Origin: Clostridia bacterium
GTDB lineage: Bacteria; Bacillota; Clostridia; Oscillospirales; Acutalibacteraceae
Length of the DNA: 64,000 nucleotides
Assembly (NCBI GenBank): GCA_017441385.1
Contig: JAFRXY010000081.1
Span: forward strand, 1 to 64,000
Reading direction: 5' to 3'
Below, in pieces: positions 1 to 9,533 of this stretch. The translations under genes were made by a program, and so were the position numbers. Below the pieces are notes generated by a model. The model worked only from the letters and a program-made list of their open reading frames with translations. It was not told where the DNA came from and made no database searches. Each line of letters begins with the position of its first letter. Positions within the stretch are counted from its first letter, which is position 1.

Positions 1-834
1 AGCGGCGAAGGAGAACTGATGCTTTCCATCCTTGCGTCCTTCGCGCAGGAGGAAAGCCGCAGCATTTCGGAAAACTGCAAATGGGGCATTCGCAAACGAT
101 TCAAATCGGGCGAGATCGGCGCGGCGAACAAGCATCTGCTCGGTTATCGCTATGATGAAGAAAAAAGACAGTATGTCATCATTCCTGAAGAAGCGGAAAT
201 CGTCAGAAAAATGTTCGCCTTGTATCTTGACGGCGTTTCATTGAAAAATATATGCGCCGAGCTGAACGGCGCGGGATACCGAACCATCAACGGCTGCCTG
301 TTTCAGGAGGCATCGCTCCATCATATGATCAAGAACGAGGTCTATGCCGGCGATATTCTTCGGCAGAAGTGCCATATTCCCGACCCGATTTCCAAGAAGA
401 AGGTCAGGAATACGGGGGAGCTTCCCATGTATTATCAGACCGATGCGCACGAGGCAATCATCGATCGGGAAACCTACGCAAGAGTGCAAGCGGAGATCAG
501 GCGCAGAGAATCGCTTATTCATCCGAATTATCCGTTCACAGGCAAAATCACCTGTGGGATATGCGGCGCCCATTTTACAAGGAAAAAGAGTGTGTACAAG
601 GGCAAATGCACTGTCCGATGGATATGCCGCTCCAAAAAGGAAGTCGGCAGAACCTGCACAAGCCGGAATTTCACCGAGGAACAGCTTGCGTCCGCTGCGG
701 CGTCCGTTCTCGGCGACGACGCATTTGACGCGGAACATTTTGAAAGACAGGTCAAATCCATGACGGTTCTGAAAGACGGTGGCATTGAATTTTATCTCAC
801 CAACGGGAGGATTGCTTTATGGGAAAAAGAGTGA
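1..834 (+). CDS. Large serine recombinase, 5' end outside window
   Basis: The frame is open from the first base, so the N-terminal catalytic domain lies upstream. What remains begins within the end of the resolvase domain (SILASFAQEESRSISEN), followed by the Recombinase domain (roughly residues 30-160) and a zinc-ribbon with CGICG and a later C-x-C-type pair near residues 180-215. This belongs to the large serine recombinase family that excises or integrates mobile elements using a 5'-phosphoserine intermediate. The stop overlaps the next recombinase start by 16 bases, so the two are translationally coupled. The C-terminus is shorter than that of its partner and lacks a long coiled coil. The family is clear; the element it moves is not visible. 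Confidence 0.9.
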   Translation, partial: SGEGELMLSILASFAQEESRSISENCKWGIRKRFKSGEIGAANKHLLGYRYDEEKRQYVIIPEEAEIVRKMFALYLDGVSLKNICAELNGAGYRTINGCLFQEASLHHMIKNEVYAGDILRQKCHIPDPISKKKVRNTGELPMYYQTDAHEAIIDRETYARVQAEIRRRESLIHPNYPFTGKITCGICGAHFTRKKSVYKGKCTVRWICRSKKEVGRTCTSRNFTEEQLASAAASVLGDDAFDAEHFERQVKSMTVLKDGGIEFYLTNGRIALWEKE

Positions 835-2396
835 CAACCATACCGGCTACCATCAGCAAATTTACCGCTTCGCCGCTCACCGCGCAAAAGAAGAGGAAGG
901 TGGCGGCCTACGCCAGAGTCAGCACAGACCATGAGGAACAGCAGAGCAGCTATGAAGCTCAGGTGGATTATTACACCAGTTACATCAAGGGGCGCAGCGA
1001 CTGGGAGTTTGTGGCGGTGTACGCGGACGAAGGAATCACCGGCTGCAACACGACCCACCGTGACGGCTTTAACAGCATGGTGCAGGACGCGCTGGCGGGC
1101 AAGATCGACCTTATCATCACCAAGTCGGTCAGCCGCTTCGCCCGGAACACCGTGGACAGCCTTTCCACCATCCGCAAGCTGAAGGAGCATGGCACGGAGT
1201 GTTATTTTGAGAAGGAAAACATCTGGACATTTGACGGCAAAGGCGAGCTGCTTCTCACCATAATGTCCTCGTTGGCGCAGGAAGAGAGCCGCTCCATCTC
1301 GGAGAACTGCACATGGGGACAGCGCAAGCGGTTCTCGGATGGAAAGGTGACAGTTCCCTTCGGCAGATTTCTCGGGTACGACCGGGGAGAGGACGGCAAT
1401 CTCGTCATCAATCCCGAACAGGCAAAGCTGGTCAGACGCATTTACGGAATGTTTCTTCTCGGAAAATCCACAGGGCAGATTGCCAAAATTCTGACCGACG
1501 AGGGCATTCCCACGCCCGGAGGGAAAGCGGTCTGGAACGCAAGCTGTGTGAGAAGCATTCTATCCAACGAAAAATACAAGGGCGACGCGCTGCTCCAGAA
1601 GGTCTACACGACGGACTTTCTCACAAAGAAAAAGAAAAAGAACGAGGGTGAGGTGCCGCAGTATTATGTCGAGGGCAACCACGAGGCAATCATTCCTCCG
1701 GAGCAGTTCGACCTGGTGCAAAGTGAATTTCGGAGACGAAGCGGAAATAAGGAGCGTTACTGCTGTGTGAGCATTTTCTCCAGCAAGATACGCTGCGGCG
1801 ACTGCGGTGCGTATTACGGCTCTAAGGTCTGGCATTCCACCGACAAGTACAAGAAGGTTGTATGGCGCTGCAATCGGAAGTATAAGAACGACGCAAAATG
1901 CACTACGCCGCATCTTGAGGAAAGCGCGATAAAAGAAATGTATATGAGGGTGCTTCAGATACTCGGTGACGAGAGAGAAGAAATCACGGCTACATTCAGA
2001 GAAATCAAAGGGAAGATGTATGATACATCCCGTCTGGAAAAAGAGCGAACCTCATTGCAGAAGAAGCTGATTGCCATCACGGAAAAGGTGGAGTCGTGCA
2101 TCAGGGAGAACGCTCATGTTGCCCAGAGCCAGACCGATTACCAGGAGAATTACGAAACACTCTCGGCAAATTATGACAGCATCAAGAAGCGGCTTGAGGA
2201 GGTCAGCGAAAAGATAAGGGAACGCAGGGAAAAGCGTGAGCGGATTGAAGCCTTCCTCAGAGAAATCGAAACGCTGACGCCCGGCGTGACAGAATTCACA
2301 GATGACCTCTGGCTCAACCTGCTTGACCACATGACGGTTTATTCGGAAGACGACATACGCTTTACATTTAAAGACGGAACTGAAATAAAGGTGTAA
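819..2396 (+). CDS. Large serine recombinase (site-specific integrase/excisionase)
   Basis: A complete 525-residue recombinase. The resolvase domain has the catalytic serine at about residue 35 in YARVSTD, and the arginines of the active site (SVSRFARN) are present. A Recombinase domain follows (about 190-300), then a zinc-ribbon with CGDCG and C-x(7)-C (about 330-362), then a charged coiled coil (about 385-470) of the kind that mediates synapsis control. Length is normal for the family. It overlaps the upstream recombinase, and such paired or tripled recombinases are typical of Clostridia conjugative or mobilizable elements. An ATG start at 819 follows the GGGAGG at about 805. It is followed at once by a rho-independent terminator. 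Confidence 0.95.
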   Translation: MGKRVTTIPATISKFTASPLTAQKKRKVAAYARVSTDHEEQQSSYEAQVDYYTSYIKGRSDWEFVAVYADEGITGCNTTHRDGFNSMVQDALAGKIDLIITKSVSRFARNTVDSLSTIRKLKEHGTECYFEKENIWTFDGKGELLLTIMSSLAQEESRSISENCTWGQRKRFSDGKVTVPFGRFLGYDRGEDGNLVINPEQAKLVRRIYGMFLLGKSTGQIAKILTDEGIPTPGGKAVWNASCVRSILSNEKYKGDALLQKVYTTDFLTKKKKKNEGEVPQYYVEGNHEAIIPPEQFDLVQSEFRRRSGNKERYCCVSIFSSKIRCGDCGAYYGSKVWHSTDKYKKVVWRCNRKYKNDAKCTTPHLEESAIKEMYMRVLQILGDEREEITATFREIKGKMYDTSRLEKERTSLQKKLIAITEKVESCIRENAHVAQSQTDYQENYETLSANYDSIKKRLEEVSEKIRERREKRERIEAFLREIETLTPGVTEFTDDLWLNLLDHMTVYSEDDIRFTFKDGTEIKV

Positions 2397-2410
2397 TACC
2401 AAAACGGCGC

Positions 2411-2450
2411 AGCCGGATGCTCTGCAATCTGCGGGCATCCGGCTTTTTTT
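2411..2450 (+). terminator. Rho-independent terminator after recombinases
   Basis: Stem AGCCGGATGC / GCATCCGGCT with a short loop, followed by a run of seven T. It lies 15 bases after the recombinase stop. Confidence 0.85.
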
Positions 2451-2452
2451 GT

Positions 2453-2774
2453 AAAATCAAAAAGTACAGGGCAATTTGCAAAAGTGTAAGGGAAAATCAA
2501 AAGTACAGGGCAATTTGAAAAAGTGTACGGGAAAATCAAAAAGTACAGGGCAATTTGCAAAAGTGTAAGGGAAAATCAAAAGGTACAGGGCAATTTGTAA
2601 AAGTGTACGGAAAAATCAAAAAGTACAGGGCAATTTGCAAAAGTGTAAGGGAAAATCAAAAGGTATAAGGCAATTTGCAAAAGTGTACGGGAAAATCAAA
2701 AAGTACAGGGCAATTTGCAAAAAGTATAGGGGCAAAATCAAAAGGTATAAGGCATTTTGCAAATGTATAATAGG
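2453..2774. repeat. Eight tandem copies of a ~40-bp AT-rich repeat
   Basis: Eight head-to-tail units of about 39-41 bp, each built as AAAATCAAAA, AGTACAGGGCAATTTG, CAAAAGTGTA and C/AGGG. Units alternate between small variants (GTACAGGG versus GTATAAGG; GTGTAAGGG versus GTGTACGGG), and the last units are more decayed. There are no unique spacers, so this is not a CRISPR array. It sits between the recombinase terminator and a recombinase remnant, which suggests a recombination or protein-binding locus of the mobile element, or plain slippage expansion. Confidence 0.85.
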
Positions 2775-2783
2775 ATAATTTGA

Positions 2784-3038
2784 AATGGTATCATTCTAAC
2801 TGACTTATTAGATCAAGGAATCTCTGGCACAAGCATGGCAAAGAGAGATGAATTCAACAGAATGATAGCCGACTGTCAACGTGGGAAGATAGATCGGATA
2901 GACAGTCTTAGAGATACGCCAATAGCATTTAACAATCAGGCAATCCGTCAGATCATAGACTGCATTAAGGTGATATCGCAAGATGAAATCACAATCATCT
3001 TCAAAGGCGGATTTGAAAGAACCGTTCCGCTGAAATGA
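2784..3038 (+). pseudogene. Serine recombinase remnant (internal deletion)
   Basis: The frame is open from just after a TGA at 2781. It reads ILTDLLDQGISGTSMAKRD and then EFNRMIADCQRGKIDR, which matches the mid-part of a serine recombinase catalytic domain. It then jumps directly to a C-terminal tail (AIRQIIDCIKVISQD, IIFKGGFERTVPLK) like the end of the intact recombinase (FTFKDGTEIKV). The region that would hold the active-site SVSRFARN segment, the Recombinase domain and zinc ribbon is missing, and no N-terminal serine segment precedes it. The longest ATG frame is 67 residues (from 2835). It is a decayed third recombinase of the same element. Confidence 0.8.
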
Positions 3039-3145
3039 TCTGATCTACAATCAGCGAAACATAAAATGTAACCTTCCATTCCGAAAGGCTTTGAAGGCTG
3101 GATTTTGTGCTTTGAAAAATGCTTTGAGATTTCTGTTTGCGAAAA

Positions 3146-4369
3146 TCACAGGAAACTAACCGGAATTGCGCGATCATTTCCACGCAGGGTGACAAGATTG
3201 TCGTACAGGCAAACGACTCCGCCTGAGCCGCGCTGAATGCCGGGAATTTTATTAAGCACAGCAAACGCATCCATATCACGCTTCTGAGGATCGGCGTGTT
3301 TTTTCATCTCAATGGGATAAAGAAATCCTCCGTCTTCAATCAGCAAATCAATCTCATTCATATCTTTATCACGGTAGAAGTAGAGAGGCGGTTCGAGAAT
3401 TCCCTTGTTATAGTAACTCTTGATGATCTCTGAAACAACAAAACTCTCAAAGAAGGCACCTGCCATTGCTCCGTTTTTCAAAACATCGACAGTATTCCAT
3501 TTCGTCAGATACGCTGCCAATCCTGTGTCAAGAAAGTATAGCTTCGGCGTTTTGATGGCACGTTTCGTGATATTGGTGGAATATGGGTGAAGCAGATACA
3601 CGAGATGAGAGGCAACAAGAATCGACATCCAGCGGTCTGCGGTAGGCTGGCTGATTCCCACGTCTCTTGCGAGGGACGCCAGATTTAAGAGTTGACCTGT
3701 GGCTGCGGCTGCAGCGGTCATAAATTTTGTGAATTTGACCGTATCTCCAATTTCGGTCAAATCTCTGACATCACGCTCAATGTAAGTTCTGACATAGGCG
3801 CCGTAAAACAGTTGCCAGTCAAAATCAGGATTCTCACAAAGCTCCGGCATACTGCCGCGATGAATGGCACTCCAAACCTCATCGTATGAAACTGATGCAA
3901 GGTGCTTTTTCCTTTCGGAAAAATAGTCATCCGTTGGAATAAAAGGCAATTTGAAATCAACACCATGGGTTTCCCGCAGAGAAAATCCTAGAAGCGTCAT
4001 AAGGCCGATTCTACCCGCAAGGGATTCACTGACGTTCTTCATCATTTTGAATTGCTGAGAGCCGCATAGGAAGAATTGCCCCTTCTTGTGATCCCTGTCA
4101 AGGATCATTTTGATTTGCGGGAACAGTTCAGGCGCCTTTTGGATTTCATCCACAAAAACAGGCGGCGGATTGTCCTTGAAGAAGGTGCCGCTTTCTTCCT
4201 GCGCACTTGCCATCATTACCATGTCGTCCATGGTGGTATAGTGAATGTCCTTTGTTATCTTTTTCAGCATGGTTGTCTTACCAACCTGCCTCGGCCCCGC
4301 AACGAGTACGGCTCCAAACATTTTGGAAAGCTGCTCGACGGTTGATTCAGCATGACGTGGTATATACAT
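3146..4369 (-). CDS. AAA ATPase with DUF4143 (AAA_14 family)
   Basis: This 407-residue protein has a P-loop AGPRQVGKTT near residue 28, a Walker B-like PPVFVDEIQKAPE near 80 and a sensor segment FFLCGSQQF. The C-terminal half is DUF4143, a PD-(D/E)XK-like domain, with NEIDLLIEDGG and PIEMKKH as the D...ExK motif. These ATPases are common, often transferred, and of unsettled function; toxin-antitoxin or defence roles have been proposed. The start is set at ATG 4369 because AGGAGGGG lies just upstream; a longer frame reaching 4435 has no ribosome site. It is a stand-alone gene next to the recombinase debris, which fits an accessory region. Confidence 0.9.
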   Translation of the reverse strand: MYIPRHAESTVEQLSKMFGAVLVAGPRQVGKTTMLKKITKDIHYTTMDDMVMMASAQEESGTFFKDNPPPVFVDEIQKAPELFPQIKMILDRDHKKGQFFLCGSQQFKMMKNVSESLAGRIGLMTLLGFSLRETHGVDFKLPFIPTDDYFSERKKHLASVSYDEVWSAIHRGSMPELCENPDFDWQLFYGAYVRTYIERDVRDLTEIGDTVKFTKFMTAAAAATGQLLNLASLARDVGISQPTADRWMSILVASHLVYLLHPYSTNITKRAIKTPKLYFLDTGLAAYLTKWNTVDVLKNGAMAGAFFESFVVSEIIKSYYNKGILEPPLYFYRDKDMNEIDLLIEDGGFLYPIEMKKHADPQKRDMDAFAVLNKIPGIQRGSGGVVCLYDNLVTLRGNDRAIPVSFL

Positions 4370-4561
4370 CAAATGCCCCTCCTTGTCTGATTTAATATTC
4401 AATATTATTATAGCCGATAAGGAGCAAAATATCAAGTCTTTTTAATCTTTCGGATGAAGCGGTTGCCCAAATCAAAGTCTTGTTACGTTTCAAAATCGTT
4501 CAAATTCTATTGTAGGGAGCTAAAACCAAGTGGCATCTTTTTTGTACTACCCTTCCAATTA

Positions 4562-4616
4562 TAAACCGCACAAAACAGGCATTTGTAGTATGTGCCTGCT
4601 TTGTGCGGTTTTGCTT
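4562..4616 (+). terminator. Hairpin with T-rich tail
   Basis: Arms AAACCGCACAAA.ACAGGCA and TGCCTG.CTTTGTGCGGTTT pair with one interruption and are followed by TTGCTTTT. No confident gene ends upstream on either strand within 100 bp, so it may be a leftover of the accessory region. Confidence 0.55.
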
Positions 4617-4819
4617 TTGTTCTCACCAAAGGCGTTACAACAATATTGACCGCTGATGACCCGTCCGAATGCGTAGTCCGTAATCTTTCAGCTTTCAAAA
4701 GTATCATCGCACTGGAGCTGCCGGTAGAAAAATCCGGTAATTATTCTCCCGCAGCATATTTTCTCGGACACTGTTTTGCAATCTATTCAAACGCTACTTT
4801 CAAAAAAATAACCGAGTGA
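4592..4819 (+). CDS. Small hypothetical ORF, doubtful
   Basis: A 75-residue open frame without recognised domain (LTADDPSECVVRN, LELPVEKSGNYSPAAYFLG). Its start lies inside the loop of a terminator-like hairpin and has no clear ribosome site. Its stop lies in the stem of the next hairpin, and the last residues (KITE) come from that stem. It may be the 3' end of a gene whose front was lost during the recombination events at its left. Treat as a weak call. Confidence 0.25.
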   Translation: MPALCGFAFVLTKGVTTILTADDPSECVVRNLSAFKSIIALELPVEKSGNYSPAAYFLGHCFAIYSNATFKKITE

Positions 4820-4851
4820 ATGTCCCGGATTGGGGAATCACTCGGTTATTT
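4806..4851. terminator. Bidirectional terminator
   Basis: A perfect 14-bp inverted repeat, AAATAACCGAGTGA / TCACTCGGTTATTT. The A-run on one side and T-run on the other let it work on both strands. It ends the lysozyme gene on the minus strand. Confidence 0.8.
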
Positions 4852-4886
4852 TGTCAGTTTAGACTGAAAAATCCATACACTTGGAA

Positions 4887-7800
4887 TTATGACCAGCTGA
4901 TATCTTTCGGAAGGGTAAATTTATTTTCTCTGTCAACTTCATAGTCCCCGGTGATGAAAAGTTCTGCTTCATTGCGTCTGCGGTACCACAGCCCTTTGTA
5001 CGCCAGACCGTTGGATTTGTGGTAACGGCAGAAACCGTCAATAATCTGATCCGCATTTGCCTTGCTGCCGTCACGGTGAGAAATGATAGCCGATTTCAGA
5101 TAAAACTTGGTAGTGTCGCTCTCCCACAGTGTAGGACCGATATTGTAGCAGAATGATACAAGTGCGTCAAACTGTGCCTGATTGAGCTTTACGCCGTTCC
5201 TTACCGCCCATCCGTTGATTGCCTTCACATAGTCGCCATTGTTCAAATCGGAATTAAGCAGCAGCTTGGCAGCGGCTTCTGTCAGATAAGGACGCTCGTT
5301 TGTAATAATGTACTCTTCACCGATCAGCTTGACAATATCGTCATTGAATTCAGAAATAGCACGCTCCTCTGACCATGACTTGCTGGCCGTGGCTGTTTTG
5401 GCATGTCCGTAGCCTAATGTCCAGAATCCGGAAACATCCTTATACGGATAGAATACCTTGTCTCCATTGGGCAATACGGTTTCTCCGCCTTCCCAGTTGG
5501 CAATGAATTCAGCGCCCTGTTCGCTTATTTTATACTGCGTAACGCTGCTGTTGGGACTCTTGAGAACAACAACACAGACCGATGCGGTTGCGCTGCCGCA
5601 TTTTGCCGTAATTGTATACAGACCTTCCTTCACGCCGGAGGCAACGCCTTTATCGGTGACGGGGCACTTGCCGGAATCGGAAGAAGAATAGGTAACGGTT
5701 GCGCCGTTCATATTTCTACCAAGATTAATGGACTGTCCGACATTGATGTAGTAATACTCCTCGGCATAGCTCATGCCGTCTGTCTTAACCTGGGTAGTAA
5801 TGTTTTTAATATAACTTGCGCTGACGAAGCCGGTACCGTTTCCGAATTCTATCTCATGCCATGAGCTTCCTTTGGCGACAACCACAACTGTCGCTCCGTT
5901 ACTGACGGAACCGATGGACGCATAACTGGTTCCGGGCCCCTTGCGGACGACTAAGCTGGAAGAACACACGACTTTGCCTGTCATTACGTTTCTGGTAATG
6001 GAAGCAGCTGCGGTAGGACTTACCGGAACGCCGGTAGTGGTGTTTTCGGTTTTCGCGGTTGTGCTTTCCGCTGCCGTTGTTTCTGTCGTTTTGCCTGTGG
6101 TAGTCTTCGAGTCGGTCTTTGCTGTTGTAGAAGTCGACGCTTCCGTTGTAGTATCTGCATCATGCAGTTCCACATAATCTCCGATGATCCAGCCTTTTTT
6201 GCCTGTCGACAGTTTAATGCAGTACCAATTGTTTTTTGTTTCGGTATAGGTGAATGTGGAATCTTTTTTGGCGGTTGTAATCTTCTCGTAATTAGTCCCC
6301 GGGCCGCTGCGAATATTGACCGATGTACCTGTAACAGTGAGGGTTCCGGCTTTTTCTGTCGGTTGAACGTGGTTGTCGTCTTCCTTCACCTTCACATAGG
6401 TACCCAATACCCAGCCTTTTTTGGAATTGCTGACAGTAATGTGGTACCATGTTTCATCGACGGTTGTCTTGACATCGGTAAAGCTGTAGGAAGTATCTTT
6501 TTTGACCGTCGTTACAATAGTACCGCTTGAACTTGCCTTGCTGCGAACATTCAGAACGCTGGCTGTTACAGTCAGCGTTCCGCTTGTCTTGTCGGAATCT
6601 GCCTGTGTTGACTGGGGGGGTTCCTGCGATGTGGTGGTGGCAGTGGTAGAATTCGGCTTGACAGTGACATATCTGCCCACTACCCAGCCGCTGATGGAAT
6701 TGTTGACCTTGATGTAATACCAGTCGTCACCGTTCGCGGTTTTAGACTTGCTGTAGGAGTAGACAGCGTCCCGTTTGACTGTGAACACCTTCTTGGAAGA
6801 TGTGCTTGTCGACTCACGGACATTCAGCAGATCAACCCCAACCGTCAGCGTGCCGCCGTCAGGATCGGAGGAAGTAACCGTGGTTGTCGTCTTGGTGGCC
6901 GTGGTGGTGGTTACCGCATCTTTCGGAGTGGCGCTGACCATGGTGCCAAGCACCCAGCCGCTGATAGAACTGTTGACCTTGATGTAATACCAGTTGACTC
7001 CGTCGACGGTTTTGACATTGCTGTAGCTGTATTCTTCACCGCGCTTGGTGGTGTAAAGCCTTGTTGAAGTCGTGCTGGTGGATTTACGCACCTGTAAAAT
7101 ATCGACAATAACCGTCAGCCTGCCGCTTTTCGCGGATGAGGCAGTTTGTGACGCTGACTCAATGGGCGTGGCCCATTTGCCGAGAACCCAACCGCTGACG
7201 TTCTTGTTCACGTTGATATAATACCAGACTTCACCGTTCACCGTTTTCACGTCAGTGTAATAATATGTCTGCCCGGATTTTACGGTGTAAAGTTTATCTG
7301 AAGCCGTGCTTGCGCTTTTACGGACATTAAGCACACTGCCTGTCACTTTGATAATGCCGTTTTTGGCTGTCTGTGTTGTGTCTGAAGCCTTGACGGTAAC
7401 TTCGACATAATCGGAGCAGACATATCCCGATCCGACGCCGGTTTTAATCTTGTACCATTTGGTTCCGTCGCTTTCAGAAGCCTCATCTTCAACAGTGAAT
7501 TTCTGTCCCGCCTTCACTGTGGTGACAAGCTTGCCCTTCGGCGATGCGGTTTCACGCACATTGAGAAGCGTCGCTTTGACCTCGATGGTTTTGGTGGCGC
7601 CGTTGACAATGGAACTGATCATATTGAGCGTCTGTGTACCGGCGATCCCGTCAGCCGTAAGACGGTAGTCACTCTGGAATTGCTTGACTGCGTTTTCGGT
7701 AGCTGTGTCATATGTGCCTGTCGCAGAACCGCTTTTTAAGTAACCGAGTTTGATAAGATGATTCTGGAGCTGTGTAACTTCACTGCCCGTAGCGTTTTTA

Positions 7801-7925
7801 CGTAGGGAAGAGGCCGCCGAAACTGTGATCACATCTTTGAACAAAAGCGCATCGGATATTACGTATGACGACGAACACAGTATGGCTGTCGCCACAAAAA
7901 CCGCCGCGACTCTTTTAAAATTCAT
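4887..7925 (-). CDS. Secreted GH24 lysozyme with seven SH3b domains
   Basis: A 1012-residue exported muramidase. A signal peptide covers about residues 1-38. A peptidoglycan-binding domain (GSEVTQLQNHLIKLGYL, about 42-105) follows. Then come seven bacterial SH3 domains, each with an LNVR/VNIR-type motif and a GWVLG or GYV-type end (about 113-715), separated by Thr/Ser-rich linkers that are probably extended. A short Ig-like segment (about 725-790) precedes the C-terminal GH24 phage-type lysozyme (about 800-1000), with Glu in NWEGG, Asp in YKDVSG and Thr in WTLGYGH as the expected catalytic residues. The protein should bind and cut wall glycan strands. AAAGGAG precedes ATG 7925, and a TTGACA-17-TATACT promoter lies upstream. 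It is transcribed alone. GH24 with host-type export rather than a holin points to housekeeping use. Confidence 0.93.
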   Translation of the reverse strand: MNFKRVAAVFVATAILCSSSYVISDALLFKDVITVSAASSLRKNATGSEVTQLQNHLIKLGYLKSGSATGTYDTATENAVKQFQSDYRLTADGIAGTQTLNMISSIVNGATKTIEVKATLLNVRETASPKGKLVTTVKAGQKFTVEDEASESDGTKWYKIKTGVGSGYVCSDYVEVTVKASDTTQTAKNGIIKVTGSVLNVRKSASTASDKLYTVKSGQTYYYTDVKTVNGEVWYYINVNKNVSGWVLGKWATPIESASQTASSAKSGRLTVIVDILQVRKSTSTTSTRLYTTKRGEEYSYSNVKTVDGVNWYYIKVNSSISGWVLGTMVSATPKDAVTTTTATKTTTTVTSSDPDGGTLTVGVDLLNVRESTSTSSKKVFTVKRDAVYSYSKSKTANGDDWYYIKVNNSISGWVVGRYVTVKPNSTTATTTSQEPPQSTQADSDKTSGTLTVTASVLNVRSKASSSGTIVTTVKKDTSYSFTDVKTTVDETWYHITVSNSKKGWVLGTYVKVKEDDNHVQPTEKAGTLTVTGTSVNIRSGPGTNYEKITTAKKDSTFTYTETKNNWYCIKLSTGKKGWIIGDYVELHDADTTTEASTSTTAKTDSKTTTGKTTETTAAESTTAKTENTTTGVPVSPTAAASITRNVMTGKVVCSSSLVVRKGPGTSYASIGSVSNGATVVVVAKGSSWHEIEFGNGTGFVSASYIKNITTQVKTDGMSYAEEYYYINVGQSINLGRNMNGATVTYSSSDSGKCPVTDKGVASGVKEGLYTITAKCGSATASVCVVVLKSPNSSVTQYKISEQGAEFIANWEGGETVLPNGDKVFYPYKDVSGFWTLGYGHAKTATASKSWSEERAISEFNDDIVKLIGEEYIITNERPYLTEAAAKLLLNSDLNNGDYVKAINGWAVRNGVKLNQAQFDALVSFCYNIGPTLWESDTTKFYLKSAIISHRDGSKANADQIIDGFCRYHKSNGLAYKGLWYRRRNEAELFITGDYEVDRENKFTLPKDISWS

Positions 7926-7992
7926 ATTTTATAAACTCCTTTCATAAAAATATGAAAATCGTCCGATCGAAAAAATACTATTCTATTCATAT

Positions 7993-8021
7993 AGTATACA
8001 ATAAATCGCTGATTCTGTCAA
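7993..8021 (-). promoter_or_regulatory. Sigma-A promoter of the lysozyme gene
   Basis: On the minus strand, TTGACA (8021-8016), 17 bp, TATACT (7998-7993), about 70 bp ahead of the ATG. Confidence 0.75.
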
Positions 8022-8105
8022 CAAAATAATATTGATACTGGCAAAATTATTTGTGAACAACAATAGGGCGTAAAAGAAAAGAATGCGGTAAATATGGATA
8101 ATTGA

Positions 8106-9287
8106 TTATTTTACCTGAATTCTTGCAACACCTGACGCAACGGCCGCTTTGGCAACCGCTTCTGATACTTTCTCTACCACACGCTTATCCAGGGGGCTTG
8201 GAATGATGTATTCGGCGCTGAGTTCGCTGTCTTCAATGATATTGGCAATGGCGTAGGCAGCGGCGATCTTCATTTCGTCATTGATATCTGACGCTCTGAC
8301 GTCCAGCGCACCGCGGAAGATGCCCGGGAAAGCCAGCACATTGTTGATCTGATTGGGAAAATCGCTTCTGCCTGTTCCGACTACGGCGGCGCCGGCTGCC
8401 TTGGCTATGTCGGGCATTATTTCGGGGGTGGGATTGGCCATCGCGAACACAATGGCGCCTTCCGCCATGGAAGAAACCATTTCGCCCGTCAGCACATTCG
8501 GCGCGGACAGCCCTATGAATACGTTGGCACCGGCAACCGCGTCCTTGAGAGAGCCTTTGATGTGACCGAGGTTAGTGACGGTTGCCATGTAAGCCTGCTC
8601 GCTGTTGAGCCTTTCGTCGCCCTCACAGATGATACCCTTGCTGTTGCACATAATGGCCTCCCTGACTCCGAGAGAGAGCAGCAGCTTGGTCACTGCGATG
8701 GCGGCGGCGCCGGCGCCGTTGACGGCTATCCTGAGGTCGGCGGGCTTCTTCCCGGTAAGCCGGCAGGCGTTGATGATCGCGGCGGCAACGCAAACCGCCG
8801 TTCCGTGCTGATCGTCATGAAAAATCGGAATATCGCACATCTTCTTGAGCCTGCGTTCAATCTCAAAGCACCTCGGGGCGGAAATGTCCTCAAGGTTGAC
8901 GCCTCCGAAGCTGCCGGCGAGAAGTGCGACGGTATTCACGATGGTATCGACGTCGTTGGAGCGGATGCAGAGAGGTATTGCGTCGACGTCGCCGAATTTC
9001 TTGAACAGGGCGCATTTGCCCTCCATGACCGGCATTCCGGCCTCAGGGCCGATATTGCCCAGACCGAGCACGGCGGAGCCGTCGGTTATGACCGCGACGA
9101 GATTGGAGCGGCGGGTGAGATCGTAGCTTTTGTTCAAATCCTTCTGAATTTCAAGACACGGCTTTGCAACGCCGGGCGTGTAAGCCAGCGAGAGATCTTC
9201 GCCTGTTTCAACAGGACAGCGTGTGACCACTTCGATTTTGCCCTTCCACTCATAATGCTTCTTCAATGATTCCGACTGATAATCCAT
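8106..9287 (-). CDS. Malic enzyme (malate dehydrogenase, oxaloacetate-decarboxylating)
   Basis: A 393-residue malic enzyme that converts malate to pyruvate and CO2 with NAD(P)+. The N-terminal catalytic domain has the conserved [30 protein letters not shown] and [10 protein letters not shown] blocks. The C-terminal Rossmann domain carries the nucleotide loop NGAGAAAIA near residue 190. ANPTPEI and GRSDFPNQ(I)NN near the C-terminal third are also typical. The length fits the short bacterial class without the phosphotransacetylase-like extension of MaeB. It is monocistronic, divergent from spo0A, with its own promoter. It probably links C4 acids to pyruvate; cofactor choice cannot be settled by eye. 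Confidence 0.95.
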   Translation of the reverse strand: MDYQSESLKKHYEWKGKIEVVTRCPVETGEDLSLAYTPGVAKPCLEIQKDLNKSYDLTRRSNLVAVITDGSAVLGLGNIGPEAGMPVMEGKCALFKKFGDVDAIPLCIRSNDVDTIVNTVALLAGSFGGVNLEDISAPRCFEIERRLKKMCDIPIFHDDQHGTAVCVAAAIINACRLTGKKPADLRIAVNGAGAAAIAVTKLLLSLGVREAIMCNSKGIICEGDERLNSEQAYMATVTNLGHIKGSLKDAVAGANVFIGLSAPNVLTGEMVSSMAEGAIVFAMANPTPEIMPDIAKAAGAAVVGTGRSDFPNQINNVLAFPGIFRGALDVRASDINDEMKIAAAYAIANIIEDSELSAEYIIPSPLDKRVVEKVSEAVAKAAVASGVARIQVK

Positions 9288-9327
9288 GTTTCTGAAAACA
9301 ACCTTTCCGTTTATCCTTAATAAGAAT

Positions 9328-9356
9328 ATTATAGCAAATTTTTTATTATTTGTAAA
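9328..9356 (-). promoter_or_regulatory. Sigma-A promoter of the malic enzyme gene
   Basis: Minus strand TTTACA (9356-9351), 17 bp, TATAAT (9333-9328), about 40 bp before the ATG. Confidence 0.75.
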
Positions 9357-9533
9357 CCGATTTACGAAAAATTCATATTGGACAGATATGTAAAAAATTC
9401 ATCACAATATGAACGGAAAATGTTACAGCATATGAAGATGATGAAGGATTACACGCTCGACAATAAACAACATTTTTCTGTTGCAGCGGCGGTGTATAAT
9501 GAAATGCAAAAAGTCCAAAAGGATGTGTAAGCG

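Noticed and set aside
2453..2774. CRISPR array
   Set aside because: Units are head-to-tail without unique spacers and no cas genes are near.
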